From the NCBI GenBank assembly GCA_026874595.1, contig CM049309.1, positions 10,317,076-10,381,075 of the forward strand: a DNA stretch of 64,000 nt. The letters run 5' to 3'. Positions 45,338 through 56,185 of this stretch are shown here, piece by piece (position 1 is the first letter of the stretch; every line of letters starts with the position of its first letter). A program made the translations under genes and the position numbers. The notes under the pieces were generated by a model, which searched no databases, had not been told where the DNA came from, and worked only from the letters and a program-made list of their open reading frames with translations. This stretch comes from Sipunculus nudus. Taxonomy: Eukaryota; Annelida; Sipuncula; Golfingiida; Sipunculidae.

Positions 45338-45340
<3 letters not shown>

Positions 45341-45387
<47 letters not shown>
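45341..45387. repeat. (AT)n microsatellite, right flank of hAT-like element
   Basis: Pure AT run starting at the element's last base. Confidence 0.96.
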
Positions 45388-45390
<3 letters not shown>

Positions 45391-45455
45391 ACAGTGTTTT
45401 TTCTTCAGTGTACACTTACACACATATATATATGTATGTGTATTAATTATATACA

Positions 45456-45497
<42 letters not shown>
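45456..45497. repeat. (AAT)n trinucleotide microsatellite
   Basis: About 13 consecutive AAT units. Confidence 0.97.
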
Positions 45498-45499
<2 letters not shown>

Positions 45500-45589
45500 A
45501 GTTTTTTTTGCCATGTACATGTATGTATTTATAGGAATTCATAAAATGCATTATAAATTCCCACACTAAGTTAACAATTAAGATAACTA

Positions 45590-46540
45590 ATTTTTAAAGC
45601 AGAACTTCAGACCTTAAACCGGAAGTGAACAAAAAGCAAACGATCAATACTTGGGCCACGTGACTGGTGTCCCACACCGTGAGTGATAGACATTCGACCT
45701 GCCGGCTAGTGTGAAGGAAGCTTGTTTCAAATTCTTTGACGTCAAACTGCATCAGCTGACTGCTTTGATCAGCATTCGGTACATAGATGAACTGGTGGCG
45801 AAATGGCTCGGGGCCTCCACCCTTCACTACCAGTAAGACCAGGTGGAGAAACGCGGGAAGCACTGATTGTGACAATTAGACTAACGTGGTTCTCATTCAA
45901 ATTCAGCTACCTGGCCCCGGGACCGGCTGTGAAAAAACGCACTCCCAGCCAACAGAGGCTTTAAGTCAACCGGCGTTACCGTGCAATCACGTTGAAAAAC
46001 AACGGTTGTCATGATAAACATGTAGAGGTGGCTTACTTCGTTGATGCAGGACAGGACGCCATGACTACCTTCTTTTCACAATCTTATAAACTGTATATTT
46101 TCAAACATAATAAAAATATCAGAATAAGTTCAGCATGAATGTTTGAAATCTGAAATTAATAATAATTTTAAAATACAGCTTCATAATTGAAACATTTAAA
46201 AAGGGATGAAATAAGAGAAAAAATGATAATTACCCAGTAAATTTATATGCTGAAAAGTGGTGGAATACACACTTAACATCTATAATGTTGACCTCATTAT
46301 GTGTGTAGCTCCAGATGTGCTTTTCGACTTCTCTTGTTTTATGGATACAGGTATTTGTAATTGCTCGTCTGTCTATGGTTATCCAGAGAAATCCGCTGTA
46401 GTTATGTTCCCAGCTAAGTGTGGCACATGGTCTTGGGGTACAGGAAAAGAAGTGTTGAAATTTTCGTCTGCTGCTTTTTCTACCCCTTACTTTTACATAC
46501 GGGAGTTATGTATGGAGCCTACAGTCACTCGGTTCAAGTT
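45590..46540. other. Balanced-composition block then AT-rich spacer
   Basis: 45,600-46,040 is richer in G and C and may be an old SINE or element. GACATTCGACCTGCCGGCTA and CCAGTAAGACCAGGTGGAGA are distinctive but unmatched within the window. The ORF 45594-45875 (minus) and the ORF 46257-46619 (plus, running into a poly-C tract) are unrecognised. Confidence 0.35.
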
Positions 46541-46616
46541 TAACTGTACCAGAGGGCATAGCCCCCCCCCCCCCCCCTCCCCTTTCTATAATCCTGTATC
46601 CGCCCCTGAATTTACT
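46541..46616. mobile_element. R3 fragment with poly-C tract
   Basis: A poly-C run (46,562-46,577), CTCCCCTTTCTATAATC and the end TGTATCCGCCCCTGA resemble the R3 inverted end. Most of the element is missing. Confidence 0.5.
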
Positions 46617-46954
46617 TAAATTCTTCGTAACATTTTAACTCGTAATAATTTTTTAAGGGTATGTTGTTTTTTTTTATTCTCAAACGGAAAATCAAATTTG
46701 CAAAAGGATAACACATGAAAATCACATTTATTAGAGTTTATACGTATTGAAGTCACCCTAATTTGCATGCAGGACAGATAGCGCCACCCGCTGGCCATCG
46801 TTCAACGTATTATTTTAAAATTCCTTCACAGAAGACTACTTTGAATTTTCTTAATGTGAAATGAACATGCGCTGACCCGTTTCAGTGTCAGTATAGATCC
46901 TAATAAGAAATGTATGGTTTAAGAAAGTATATAGATATACTGCTCGTGTCCAAG

Positions 46955-47190
46955 TTAGGGCCCTGCGGGGTCCGAAAAATTGAACCCGCACCCGCCCCGC
47001 ATCATGATCTGTAAGCCTGCAGCTCGCCCAACAATAATAGAAAAAAATTCAGCCCGCCCCACTCCGAAGTTACTATCATTCTTTAAGCCCCCCCCCCCCC
47101 CCCCCGAAAATTTTCATTTAGCCGGCACCCACCCCGCCCCGCATATTTCAAGTTTCCAAACGGCAGTCCAGCCCGCAAACTAATAAAAAA
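46955..47190. repeat. CCCGC-rich repeat with poly-C tract
   Basis: CCCGCACCCGCCCCGCAT occurs near the start and CACCCACCCCGCCCCGCATA near the end, around a poly-C run (about 47,088-47,105). A related inverse word, GGGGCGGGTCCGGGC, lies at about 43,690. Unclassified; perhaps a further transposon family. Confidence 0.45.
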
Positions 47191-48162
47191 AAGTTTCATG
47201 ATCCAAGGTTTTTACATATCAAAATAGTTAGCACAAATATTAGCCAAGCTGATCATTAATATATATGAAATGTTTGATGACTGGAAATAAAAGTTAATTT
47301 TTATACATATTTTGGCAATCATTCAAACCATAATTCATTAATATTCTAAAAGACATGTTTGATTGCTTAAATGGATTTAATTTATATAAACATAGTAATT
47401 TCACATACCTTACACATGTTTTCATATTTTACAGGGTTAATGTAAATTAAACAAACCTTTGGTTTCTTGTGTCTTTTTCTGCTTAAATTTATAAAAAATA
47501 GTAAAGAAAAAATGTATCCAAAGCTACAATTGGGAATAGTATTGGCTAATCACAAGCCATCAAACTACTGAGATGTGTCTGCTGGTCAAAATCTTTTCAT
47601 TCATAATCTGCTAATTAGCTGAAACAACTATTAAAAATCTGAAAAAAGGTCGCTTTTTCATTATTTTCTAACGGAACTCATTGACGTAGTATAGAATCTA
47701 ACGACCCAGGACTGAATCAATCATGACAAGTGAGTAAATTATTCTAGCTCGGGTCCTTCACAAGATGTTATACATACTAGGCCTAATTTAAGCTCCTCAC
47801 CATATACACTATATAATTCTCCGCTGGTTATATTATTTGTCAGCCCACTCTCTCGTGGCTGCTGCCGGCTGTCGTCAAGCACTGTGGCACGACCTTACTC
47901 TTTGCTGTTCAAACGATTGCAATCGCATCCATCAAACCCTGCACAGGAACCAGATTACTACCTGCTGCGGCGAAGACCAGCCCGGCTTTGGAAACCATTT
48001 ATACCCAACTTAATTAGGATTGCATCGAGTATTGGGAGCAGTTTAAAAAACTGGCTGGATTACGGCGGGTGGGTCCGGATCACCTGTTGTCTCTGGCTGC
48101 GACAGCACGTCCTGTTCTCACAAAGCAGACACTGTGCTGGCATGCCAGCCTAACTGATAATT
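47191..48162. other. Spacer; one unrecognised ORF next to an array
   Basis: 47884-48153 (plus, 89 codons) lies in balanced-composition DNA directly before the 75-bp array. No motif recognised. Confidence 0.4.
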
Positions 48163-48760
48163 CAGCTCGATTATTCAATAGTCACACTTAAAGGTGACTT
48201 ATAAATAGCTGAACCAGGTTATATAATAACAGAATTCCTACCCTTTACATCAGCTCGATTATTCCATGGCCATACTCATAGGTAGCTGAACCAGGTTACA
48301 ATAACAGAACTCTTATTCTTTACATCAGCTCCATTATTCCATGACCAGACTTTTAGGTAGCTGAACCAGGTTTAAATAACAGAATTTCTATTCTTCACAT
48401 CAGCTCCATTATTCCATGGCCAGACTTATAGGTAGCTGAACCAGGTTATAATAACAGAATTCCTATTCTTTATATCTACTCCATTATCCAATTGCCAGAT
48501 TTACAGGTAGCTGAACCAGGTTATAATAACAGAATTCTTATTCTTTACATCAATGCGGTTATTCTTTTTTCTGGTTTTCAGCTGACTTTAACAAGGTGTA
48601 CCTGTTATTTTTATCAGTGCGGTTCATAGTTTATCTTAATTTCAGGTGATTTACAGCTAGATGAACCAGGTTATATATAATAATAATAATATTATAATAA
48701 TAAAACTCCTGTTATTGTCATCAGAGCGGTAATACCATGACCATACTGTTAAGTGATTTA
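48163..48760. repeat. 75-bp tandem array
   Basis: Unit words are CAGCTCCATTATTCCATGGC, GGTAGCTGAACCAGGTTATA and ATAACAGAATTCCTATTCTT. Starts at 48,251, 48,326, 48,401, 48,476 and 48,551 give an exact 75-base period. The first unit (48,163) is 88 bases long because of an insertion. After 48,560 the units decay but AGATGAACCAGGTTATATAT and GTAATACCATGACCATACT are still visible. 75 is a multiple of three, but units contain stops. Confidence 0.93.
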
Positions 48761-48887
48761 CACAAGAGTACTGTCCTACAGAATTTCTATTGTTACTATT
48801 ACACAATTTCTATTTCTGTTATCTCCCTATAGTCACATTATTATGTGATTTGATAAGAACAGTTTGGTGTCACAGGGCATTTATATA

Positions 48888-49060
48888 CAGTAAACCCTCG
48901 CCTAACGACCACCTCTGTTTAGCGACCACCTCAAAATAGCGCCCACTTTTTCACGGTCCCATTTCTCTAATGAACTATGTATCAGACCTCGCTTAAACAA
49001 CAGCCTTAAATGCGACCACTTTATCGTCCCATAGGTGGTCGTAATTTCGAGATTTCACTG
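48888..49060. mobile_element. MITE of the CAGTAAACCCTCG family (copy 3, best preserved)
   Basis: Starts CAGTAAACCCTCGCCTAACG, ends GTAATTTCGAGATTTCACTG, the near-exact inverse, and is flanked by TA (48,886-48,887 and 49,061-49,062). Internal CGACCACCTC words repeat. 173 bp, non-coding, intact ends. Confidence 0.88.
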
Positions 49061-49789
49061 TATATTGTAAGTTCCCGGTTGGTCCAGAGAAAAGTCATGG
49101 GACGCAGTGAAACAACCTGGAACATTAGTGTCAGTGGATAAATACAGGCTACATGAGAGGCTCAGCGTACAAAGTGTGGAGGGCAGGTCTGTCAAAGGAG
49201 TGCTAGACAAAGCAAGTGGGGACACAAGCACAAACGAACTTACAAACTGTTTTAGCTGTTCCACTTTTTATAAAAGTCTGTTTTATATCCTGTGGGAATT
49301 TCTTTTTCTGAAAACACAACTGCTTGTAATTTACAGTTTGAATTTATATGAAATTTTGTTTTAACAAATTAATTTAAAAAATATATAAATACATATGAAA
49401 AAGTTTATTTATATTCAAACTAATATTTATGACTCACATACCCAGGATTCTGAAGTGTTAATTCTACATTTTAACTTTAAAAATTTTTTTTACATTTCTT
49501 GAAAATTTGTAGAATGAATAATGCATATTAGAGCATTAAAATTCAGGAAAAATAATTAATAGATTAACATGGGTTTGAAAGGGTATGCTAAGGTTTACTC
49601 TACAAGAATTTATCAGTGACCTATTAGCACATAATAATAAGAATGAAATGGCTTTTAACATGCTATAAACAGACATTTCAAAACACTCAAAATTGATTCT
49701 TAAATGAAACACGCAAGAACATATTCGTATAAGAAAACATGTTTAGGAAAATGGAAATCTTAATAAACCTTGCATGTACTAGAAAAACT
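49061..49789. other. AT-rich spacer
   Basis: Short overlapping ORFs 49055-49264 (minus) and 49107-49364 (plus) are unrecognised. Confidence 0.45.
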
Positions 49790-50176
49790 AGATATAAGCA
49801 TTCTAATGAACGTAGTTCTCCGCCATATGGGCGGTCCCCCAAGTGGGAAGTTCCCAAAAACGTGCTTGCATTCTCTTAATAGGCACATACTCCCTGGTTC
49901 ATTCGTGCAGAAGTTCCCCCAAACCGTGTTTGCATTCACCTATTCGGGTCCGTATTCAAATGTCCGATCGGGCAATGTGACTGCATAATTGGGAATATTC
50001 CTGGAGGTCCTTCCTGAAGCCGGATCATGAGCTGGACCAACACCAAAGTCGAATCGATTCTTCAATAGCGAATTCCTGAGGTGCCCTGAACATTTCATGG
50101 GATTCCGTTCATAAATGTGTGAGTTAATTTGTGAACAAACACACAAACACGAACGAGAATGATAGCGTACCTTCAT
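49790..50176 (-). mobile_element. Dispersed repeat R1 (copy 6) with internal duplication
   Basis: GCATTCTAATGAACGTAG, GGTTCATTCGTGCAGAAG, GAATATTCCTGGAGGTCCTT, GATCATGAGCTGGACC, AATCGATTCTTCAATAGCGA, GGTGCCCTGAACATTTCATG, GGATTCCGTTCATAAATGTG, GTGAACAAACACACAAACAC and GAATGATAGCGTACC. A local duplication of TTGCATTC... (about 49,867 and 49,930) makes it longer than other copies. Confidence 0.75.
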
Positions 50177-51035
50177 AACGAATAAAAAGATGCATACAAC
50201 TCTGTAGTATGATCAAAAAGCATAGGAGTTCAACTGTTTCCAAACAGAAGGAACAGGATGAATGTAGGCTAAAATGTGTTAAAGGACGAAAACTCATATA
50301 TTATATAGAAACAGCAGTATCCGACCGTATTTAGAAGGACAGCAAGTATACTATTTATATGTTTAAATTATATGTTTTGTGCTCTGTTGCCGGAGAATTC
50401 ATACATGGGACATAAATAAATTGATAATTATCGCAAGAACAGAACATGGCACCTTTTGGATGGACTGGAAATGATATAGTCAATGATATACTTACGTTAT
50501 ATTAAATAAATTTAATCTTCACCGGGTATCTTATACGCTTTTGTGTCTTGTATTTGACTGAATAACAATTTAAAAATTCCTTAAGCGTCAATTGTTGAAA
50601 AGTTCCCGGGATAAAACTAACTTCTCACATAAACACTCTTCAAAATTATAGAAATCACCTTTAATAGTAACTTTAAATATTAACGGTAGCGAAGTTCAAA
50701 AATAGCATCGTTATAAAAGTACATTATATGTTTTTGTTTAATCACAACCAAATTAATATCAGGCTGAACATCCTTAATTCATTGATCAAATCTCCACAGT
50801 CCTAACTAGTCAATTTAATTTCATTTGTTAAAGGTCATCCATGAATAATTAAGTAAACTATTTAACTGCTGTAGATGCAATAGTATTTATGAGTCGGGGA
50901 ACTGTAACGAAAGACTCCTTGATTTTATATCCTCTTTAAAACGATTTAATCAATGACTGAGCAAAGGCTATATATTTCAGGATATTTGTAGCATGGCCGG
51001 AGGTAAATACTCTCTCAATCGGGGATTAAGTTAAT
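50177..51035. other. AT-rich spacer
   Basis: Nothing recognised. Confidence 0.5.
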
Positions 51036-51399
51036 CATATGACTGACTTCTGTGGCTCAGGGGTAGAGCACAGGACTCAAAGCCGGGAGATCGTGAGTTC
51101 GAATCTCAGCCGAGGCGAAGAGATTTTTCGCGATCGGCCGCCACCAAGGGTAAGCGCTCTGCGAGTTCAATTGAATGCCGTGCCCTACGGCCGTGTTTCA
51201 CTCACAAACGATTGTGCCTTTCGGGGGTTCCTTGGTGGTATGACTCAGCAGTTTTGACGATTATACACCCAGAGCCCACATGTGCAGTAGCCACCGGGCC
51301 CGGTTAACACCAAGATATAAAATGAGAGGAAGCGTGTGATACTGCTTTGTCACGTTGTCCGAAACCGGAATGGAATCATGCAGATGTAAAACTACTTAG
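51036..51399 (+). mobile_element. tRNA-headed SINE (family S1, copy 2)
   Basis: The tRNA-like head (51,046-51,116) has A box TGGCTCAGGGG (51,053-51,063) and B box AGTTCGAATCT (51,096-51,106). Acceptor, D and T stems are largely pairable; the anticodon stem is not, though the loop CTCAAAG is present. The body shares GAGATTTTTCGCGATCGGCC, AGCGCTCTGCGAGTT, TGCCGTGCCCTACGG, GGTTCCTTGGTGGTATGACT, GAGGAAGCGTGTGATACTG, GTTGTCCGAAACCGGAATGG and CATGCAGATGTAAA with the inverse copy at 32,455-32,756. An ACAACAACAAAAAAATAG stretch downstream (from about 51,416) may be its A-rich tail. The ORF 51039-51257 is an artefact. Confidence 0.87.
51046..51116 (+). tRNA. tRNA-like pseudogene (SINE head), not a functional tRNA
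   Basis: About 71 bases. D stem GCTC/GAGC pairs perfectly and the T loop TTCGAAT is canonical. The anticodon stem CAGGA/CCGGG fails to pair at three positions. If read as a tRNA the loop would place CAA (leucine) at 34-36, but the short variable region does not suit a leucine tRNA. It should be treated as part of the SINE. Confidence 0.6.
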
Positions 51400-52435
51400 T
51401 GTTAAGCTAGCGGTTACAACAACAAAAAAATAGAAAAGGTAACCATATTAGTATGGACTATCACTAAACCACCTGGATTTGATTGGTTCTGTACGTAGTC
51501 TGGCTGTAACCTAGAATTAAGAAAAAAGTTATATTGGGAACACTTCTTTTTCAGCTTTCTTCAGTATTTTTTTTAGAATTGTTATTAAATTAAGATATCA
51601 TAGAATACAGTTCAGACATTAAAGCGGATCACCGATTGTATAGATTTAAAAAAAAATTACCTAATGCATTGATATCACTGATGAAATTTGAACCCGACTT
51701 CCTAACATTCCTTGCGTTAACCAATATACGCCCGGTTCTTAATTACCAAACATTAGGTTTTAACCATCTCAGTGAGACTGATAGCGCGAGAGCCAGGGCA
51801 TGAAAGGCACTTTTACATAAATCCATCGTAAACATAACTTTATATATTTATATATAAATCCCCAATAAAAATTAAAGGGAATTTTACAAAGGTCGGACTG
51901 TACGAGTTAAATATCAGCACATACTTCATCCGACTTCTTCACGTTTCTCTCGAATCTTTAGAGTCTGGGGCACCTAAGTTTCTGTTAAACTTCAGTATTT
52001 GAAGAGCAAGAATATACTTAACTATATAACCATTTTTAAAGAATGTATAAAGAATATATTATATTGAAAAGTTCACACAATACACATTTCATAAATTTTC
52101 TACAATAAAATCAATTACAATGTATACAATGTATACAAAGTTCATTTCCTGGATATTATTTCAACCATAATTCCGTATTTCAAAGCTTGTACTTTGAATT
52201 TTCAATGTATACATATATTCTATATATTTCAATCTCCTTACAAAATTTGACTTGTGATTTGGTTATATTCCTTACTATTATAATATAAAAACATTTTAAA
52301 TGTAAGGAGCATTTAATTTGAAACCATCCATACCAAATCCACAATTTTTAAATACAATTTTGTTGTTACAAAACATTCGTAAAAATATGTTCCTTGGTGT
52401 CTGACTTTATACAGCAATATGAACATCGGTAGCTT
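51400..52435. other. AT-rich spacer
   Basis: Nothing recognised except short TA runs near 51,840. Confidence 0.45.
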
Positions 52436-52773
52436 TCAACTAATTTCCATTTGTATAATGCTTAACCATACACGTGTGCCCAATTCTTGTCGTGTCCCCT
52501 GCCAGACGATGCTAAAAATAGAATTATAATGAGGCTGACAGATGTCGAAAACAGACACGAAACCATAGGGGACCATAAGTACATAGTGGATAAGAACAAG
52601 GAAAGGTACTGTCCCCAAAACAGAGCAACAGTATAATCGATTTGGACAGAAACTCTTGGAAACCAGGCTGCGACACTCATGTTTCTTTCATGAAAACGGC
52701 AAAATATGCTGCTCATATTGAATCCGGCACAGTATAGGAATTTTGATAAAAGCAATCCGCCATTTTTGAACAA
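52436..52773 (-). other. Overlapping hydrophobic open frames, unrecognised
   Basis: Two minus-strand frames (52436-52618 and 52462-52773) are rich in hydrophobic residues, for example VALFWGQYLSLFLSTMYLW in the longer one. They could be a remnant of a membrane protein exon but no family motif is visible, and T-rich antisense DNA often encodes such runs by chance. Confidence 0.2.
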
Positions 52774-53522
52774 AAAGTATCTTTTGTGGTTTATTTCCTG
52801 TTTTCTTTAGTGTTAAATATCATGAACCGGAACTTGAACATTGTTTAGGACTTGAGTCGCATAGGACCAGTTCTTAAGGTCTGTACTGAATGCGAGAAGC
52901 AGGTGTTAATTTTTAACCATGTGCCTTTGGCTGCACTTTCAGACGGTAGCTTAGTTCATAAGGGTGACTTTGACAAAAGACAGTCTTGAAAAACGTCTTA
53001 AATATCATGTTAAAAGGCAGTAATGGTACAATGAGTACCTCTCTTCCTACTGCTCTGAGTTAACTGAACATCAAAGCGACTCTGTGTAAAAAATAAGAAC
53101 TCACTCATACATAAATACTAGCAACATCTCTTTGATAAACATGTAGCTTTTATAAGGTCTCCATGTCCAAATGATGAATTATTTCTAACCGAGACAACTG
53201 AAACAGTATGTTTTACCAGAATGTTGGTCACGTACGTCAGAATGAGGCTAACACTGACTCTTAGGCTAACTGAGATTTTTCGTGTTATAGCAATGCCAGG
53301 ATTGTGTTCATTACGACATATATTTACTCTTAACAATCCTTTTGCCCGAAATTGACTAATTTTTGCAAAGAATGAAAAAACATTGGGTTTCCAAACCTCG
53401 GTTTTTGTCAGTCATATGCTGTAAAGATGCCACGAATACAAAGTTTCACATATTGTTTCTTACTTTGGGATTGATTATTTAAAACTGAATACTGCTGTTG
53501 TTGTAACTGTAACTATAGATTA
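52774..53522. other. AT-rich spacer
   Basis: Short ORF 53118-53336 (minus) is unrecognised. Confidence 0.45.
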
Positions 53523-53527
53523 AATAT

Positions 53528-53558
<31 letters not shown>

Positions 53559-53570
53559 CATATATATTAT
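53523..53570. repeat. (TA)n microsatellite with interruptions
   Basis: TA runs separated by AA and CA steps. Confidence 0.93.
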
Positions 53571-53599
53571 AAATGAATTATATCATTTATCTATAAACC

Positions 53600-53865
53600 G
53601 TATATTTGGGGTTAAAGCACAAAGAACATTAACTCGTACTTTCCACTATCCACTTGATTAAAATCCAAAATATATTTAACCATACTATCCACTGTTTACC
53701 TGAGATTTAACCCAAAGTACATTTAACCGTACTATCCACTGTGTACTTTAGGTAAAAGTACATTAGCAGTTCTTTCCACTTAGGTCAAAGCCCAAAGTGC
53801 ATTTAACCATACTGTCCACTGTCTATTTGAGGTTAAAACCCGAAGTACATTAAACCTTACGGTTA
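53600..53865. repeat. 47-bp degenerate tandem array
   Basis: TATCCACTGTTTACCTGAG, TTAACCCAAAGTACATTTAA and CCGTAC are the unit words. TCCACT-type starts fall near 53,643, 53,689, 53,736, 53,776 and 53,816: 46-47 bases, with two shortened 40-base units. About five to six units. Confidence 0.85.
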
Positions 53866-56185
53866 ACTCTCCATGGTTATGTTTGGGCAAATGAATCCCC
53901 AAGAGTATATTATACCAATCAATTTAATACGGTGTCCGTTTGTTTTAAACTTCTGTAACTCTTTTCTTTCATCTGACGGCTTAATGTTGCGCAGAGTGTT
54001 GTTTTTGTAGTCAATGAGCACGTAGAATAAAAAAAAAGACAAACGTTCATGAATAGTAGCACGTCATGAATAAATACAAATAATAATATGTTTCCTTAAA
54101 AGGTATCTCACTTGGTCTATGTCCTGCACTCCCTGAGTTCTGTTCCTGGTTTTTGTTTTTGTATAATTTTTACTGACTCTGCATAGGGAGACCTCTCATG
54201 TTGGCATATCTTTCCACTATAATGACTTGGGACGAAGGTTGGTTCAAGGTTATTATCTGCGTTCCATGGCGTTCTTTCGAGGTCGTTCTAAGAATTTGTT
54301 TACTCCTTGACAAACTACACAGGGATAAATATGATATGCGACCCAGGATCAACATGTGCTCGGATTCAAATATAAGACTTTCATTACTCTTTGCCGTCTT
54401 GAGGCGACATGACATAAGGATTGACAGGTATCACTCTTTTTAAAGACTTGGAATCAGCGTTTGTACATGGTTACCTGGGAATATGATCAATAGCCACGTA
54501 TGTTGTGTGTAGGTTGTGTAGACCAGGATTTTATTATAAAAAGTTATTTATACGTCACTAGGTGTATTTTGTTTCTCTGTAATTAATTTATTTTGTTCAT
54601 TGTATTTTACTATATAATTGTATCATAGGCCTGTTCACTCAAACAAAAATCACCAAAATACAATGGCCATCAATTCATGAAACTAATTTCACGCATATTA
54701 CATAAATAACACTTTTTTTTCAAATAAGACAAGAGAAAAAAAAATTCTTAAAGGTGAAGTGGACTTCAAATGAAGGCTGGAAATTCTTTACGTCAACAGT
54801 CCCCTGGCAACACCCTGGTCTGCGTTCGTATATATGTCCCTTTTCTAGTTTCTGAAGGCATACTTTAAAGTTATTGTTTTCGGTAAAGTATATCTTGAAT
54901 CATCGTCGTGGCTGAGGGAACCAATGATTTATCTGCAGACACTTGCGAACAGTAAACAATAAACGACCTAAAATAAACGTTATTTAATGCACATAATACA
55001 CACATGTTCAAATTTGGTTTTATTGGATATCAAGACACATGCTGTTTGGATGTTTACTTGTATACGAATGTTAACTCGCACATTATACGCGTGAACAGAG
55101 TCCCTTGCTTCCGTGTTGCCGCCATATATGGAGGGGTTGGTATGTGCTTTCAAGGACGGATGTTGATACAGGATGTTTTAAACTGGTTCTCTACCCCCGT
55201 TTTCCCCTTGCCTTTCCTCCCCAATGGCTGCATTGTTTGATACAGGGACAAATCTCGATGTTTTGACAAACTGCAAGTTCCTTACAGTAGTGTTTACTAC
55301 ATTGCACCAATCATAGGCTGGCTGTAATCTAGAGTGCTTCATTTGGCTTGTATTACAGCCATAAATAATGTATACTGTGTCATATAAAGAAATAAGTGAG
55401 CAGCCATCATATCATATATCATCCGAGCTTTCCATCGCAGTAATTTACATAGTGTAAATGGTCCATATATCAAATATTCATCCTGTTATCATGTGCTAAC
55501 CTTGTGAGGGTTGCACTGCAGATAATTTGCCATATGTAACGCCAATGACTGAGACGTCTCATACATGATACAGGACAACTAAGATTTCATGATTATTTTG
55601 CTAAGGTTGGATCACGTGTACTATACACTTTCTAAAGTTGGATAAATGGTTAAAGGCAATAAAATAGGATTCTTTATTAGTCCTTTATTTGCGGGTAAGA
55701 ATAATACTCTTAGTTAGAATCATGATCTGATTAATTGGCATGGCTGACACCAGTATTTCTGCTTTAAGGCGTTGGACGCGCTTTCTATCAGTTAAGCGGT
55801 ATAAATAGGTTTTGTAATCACCGTAGGGTTGTTTGTAAAGCTTACAGAGGCAAGCTCGAGGTTGAAGAAGCTGACGTTTGGATGCATGGACACAAATTAC
55901 ACTTTCTACTAAAGAGGAGCGGTGATATCAAATCACTTGAAGTTTTTACTAAAGATTTGCCTTTGAAAACGACACAGAATCAAATATTTTGGATATGAAA
56001 ATTGTTCATATTTTTTTTACGCAAAGGGATATATATATACAACTATATGTTGTCAAATTTGAGAAGCCACTCTTCCATGCGCTAACATCTCAATTATATA
56101 CCTTATTATATTTTTCGTCATTCCGATTATATTAGATCATCGCATTAGTATTGTTAAAATGCATATACAGTAATCTTGTATTGAA
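53866..56185. other. AT-rich spacer with short ORFs
   Basis: The frames 54170-54415 (minus) and 54198-54443 (plus) overlap antisense in a balanced stretch. 55004-55240 (plus) is also open. None is recognised. Confidence 0.4.

Larger units (their letters stand above)
43339..45340. mobile_element. 2.0-kb hAT-like transposon, defective, with nested R2
   Basis: Left end CAGACATATAATAACGATTA and right end (inverted) CAGTCATGGGGTAATCGTAA start alike. Both subterminal regions are packed with GATTAC/GTAATC words (about 43,359-43,441 and 45,195-45,330). CAG ends, dense subterminal repeats and an 8-bp target site (ATATATAT on both sides, uninformative inside a TA tract) fit the hAT superfamily. A perfect hairpin lies at 43,401-43,424. 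The interior has an unrecognised frame (43872-44294 minus, 140 codons) and a nested R2 insertion. No intact transposase seen. Confidence 0.75.

Noticed and set aside
45660-45720. Possible tRNA-like boxes in GGTCGAATGTC (minus strand)
   Set aside because: The B box match is poor, no convincing A box is present, and there is no second copy in the window.
46257-46619. 120-codon ORF as a cysteine-rich protein
   Set aside because: It runs into a poly-C tract and R3 fragment. The upstream part has no recognisable domain.
51046-51116. Functional tRNA gene
   Set aside because: The anticodon stem does not pair, and the sequence continues into a body shared with an inverted copy elsewhere, so it is a SINE head.
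52436-52773. Receptor-like transmembrane gene
   Set aside because: Hydrophobic runs exist but no family motif, no adjoining exon and two competing frames; likely chance in T-rich antisense DNA.
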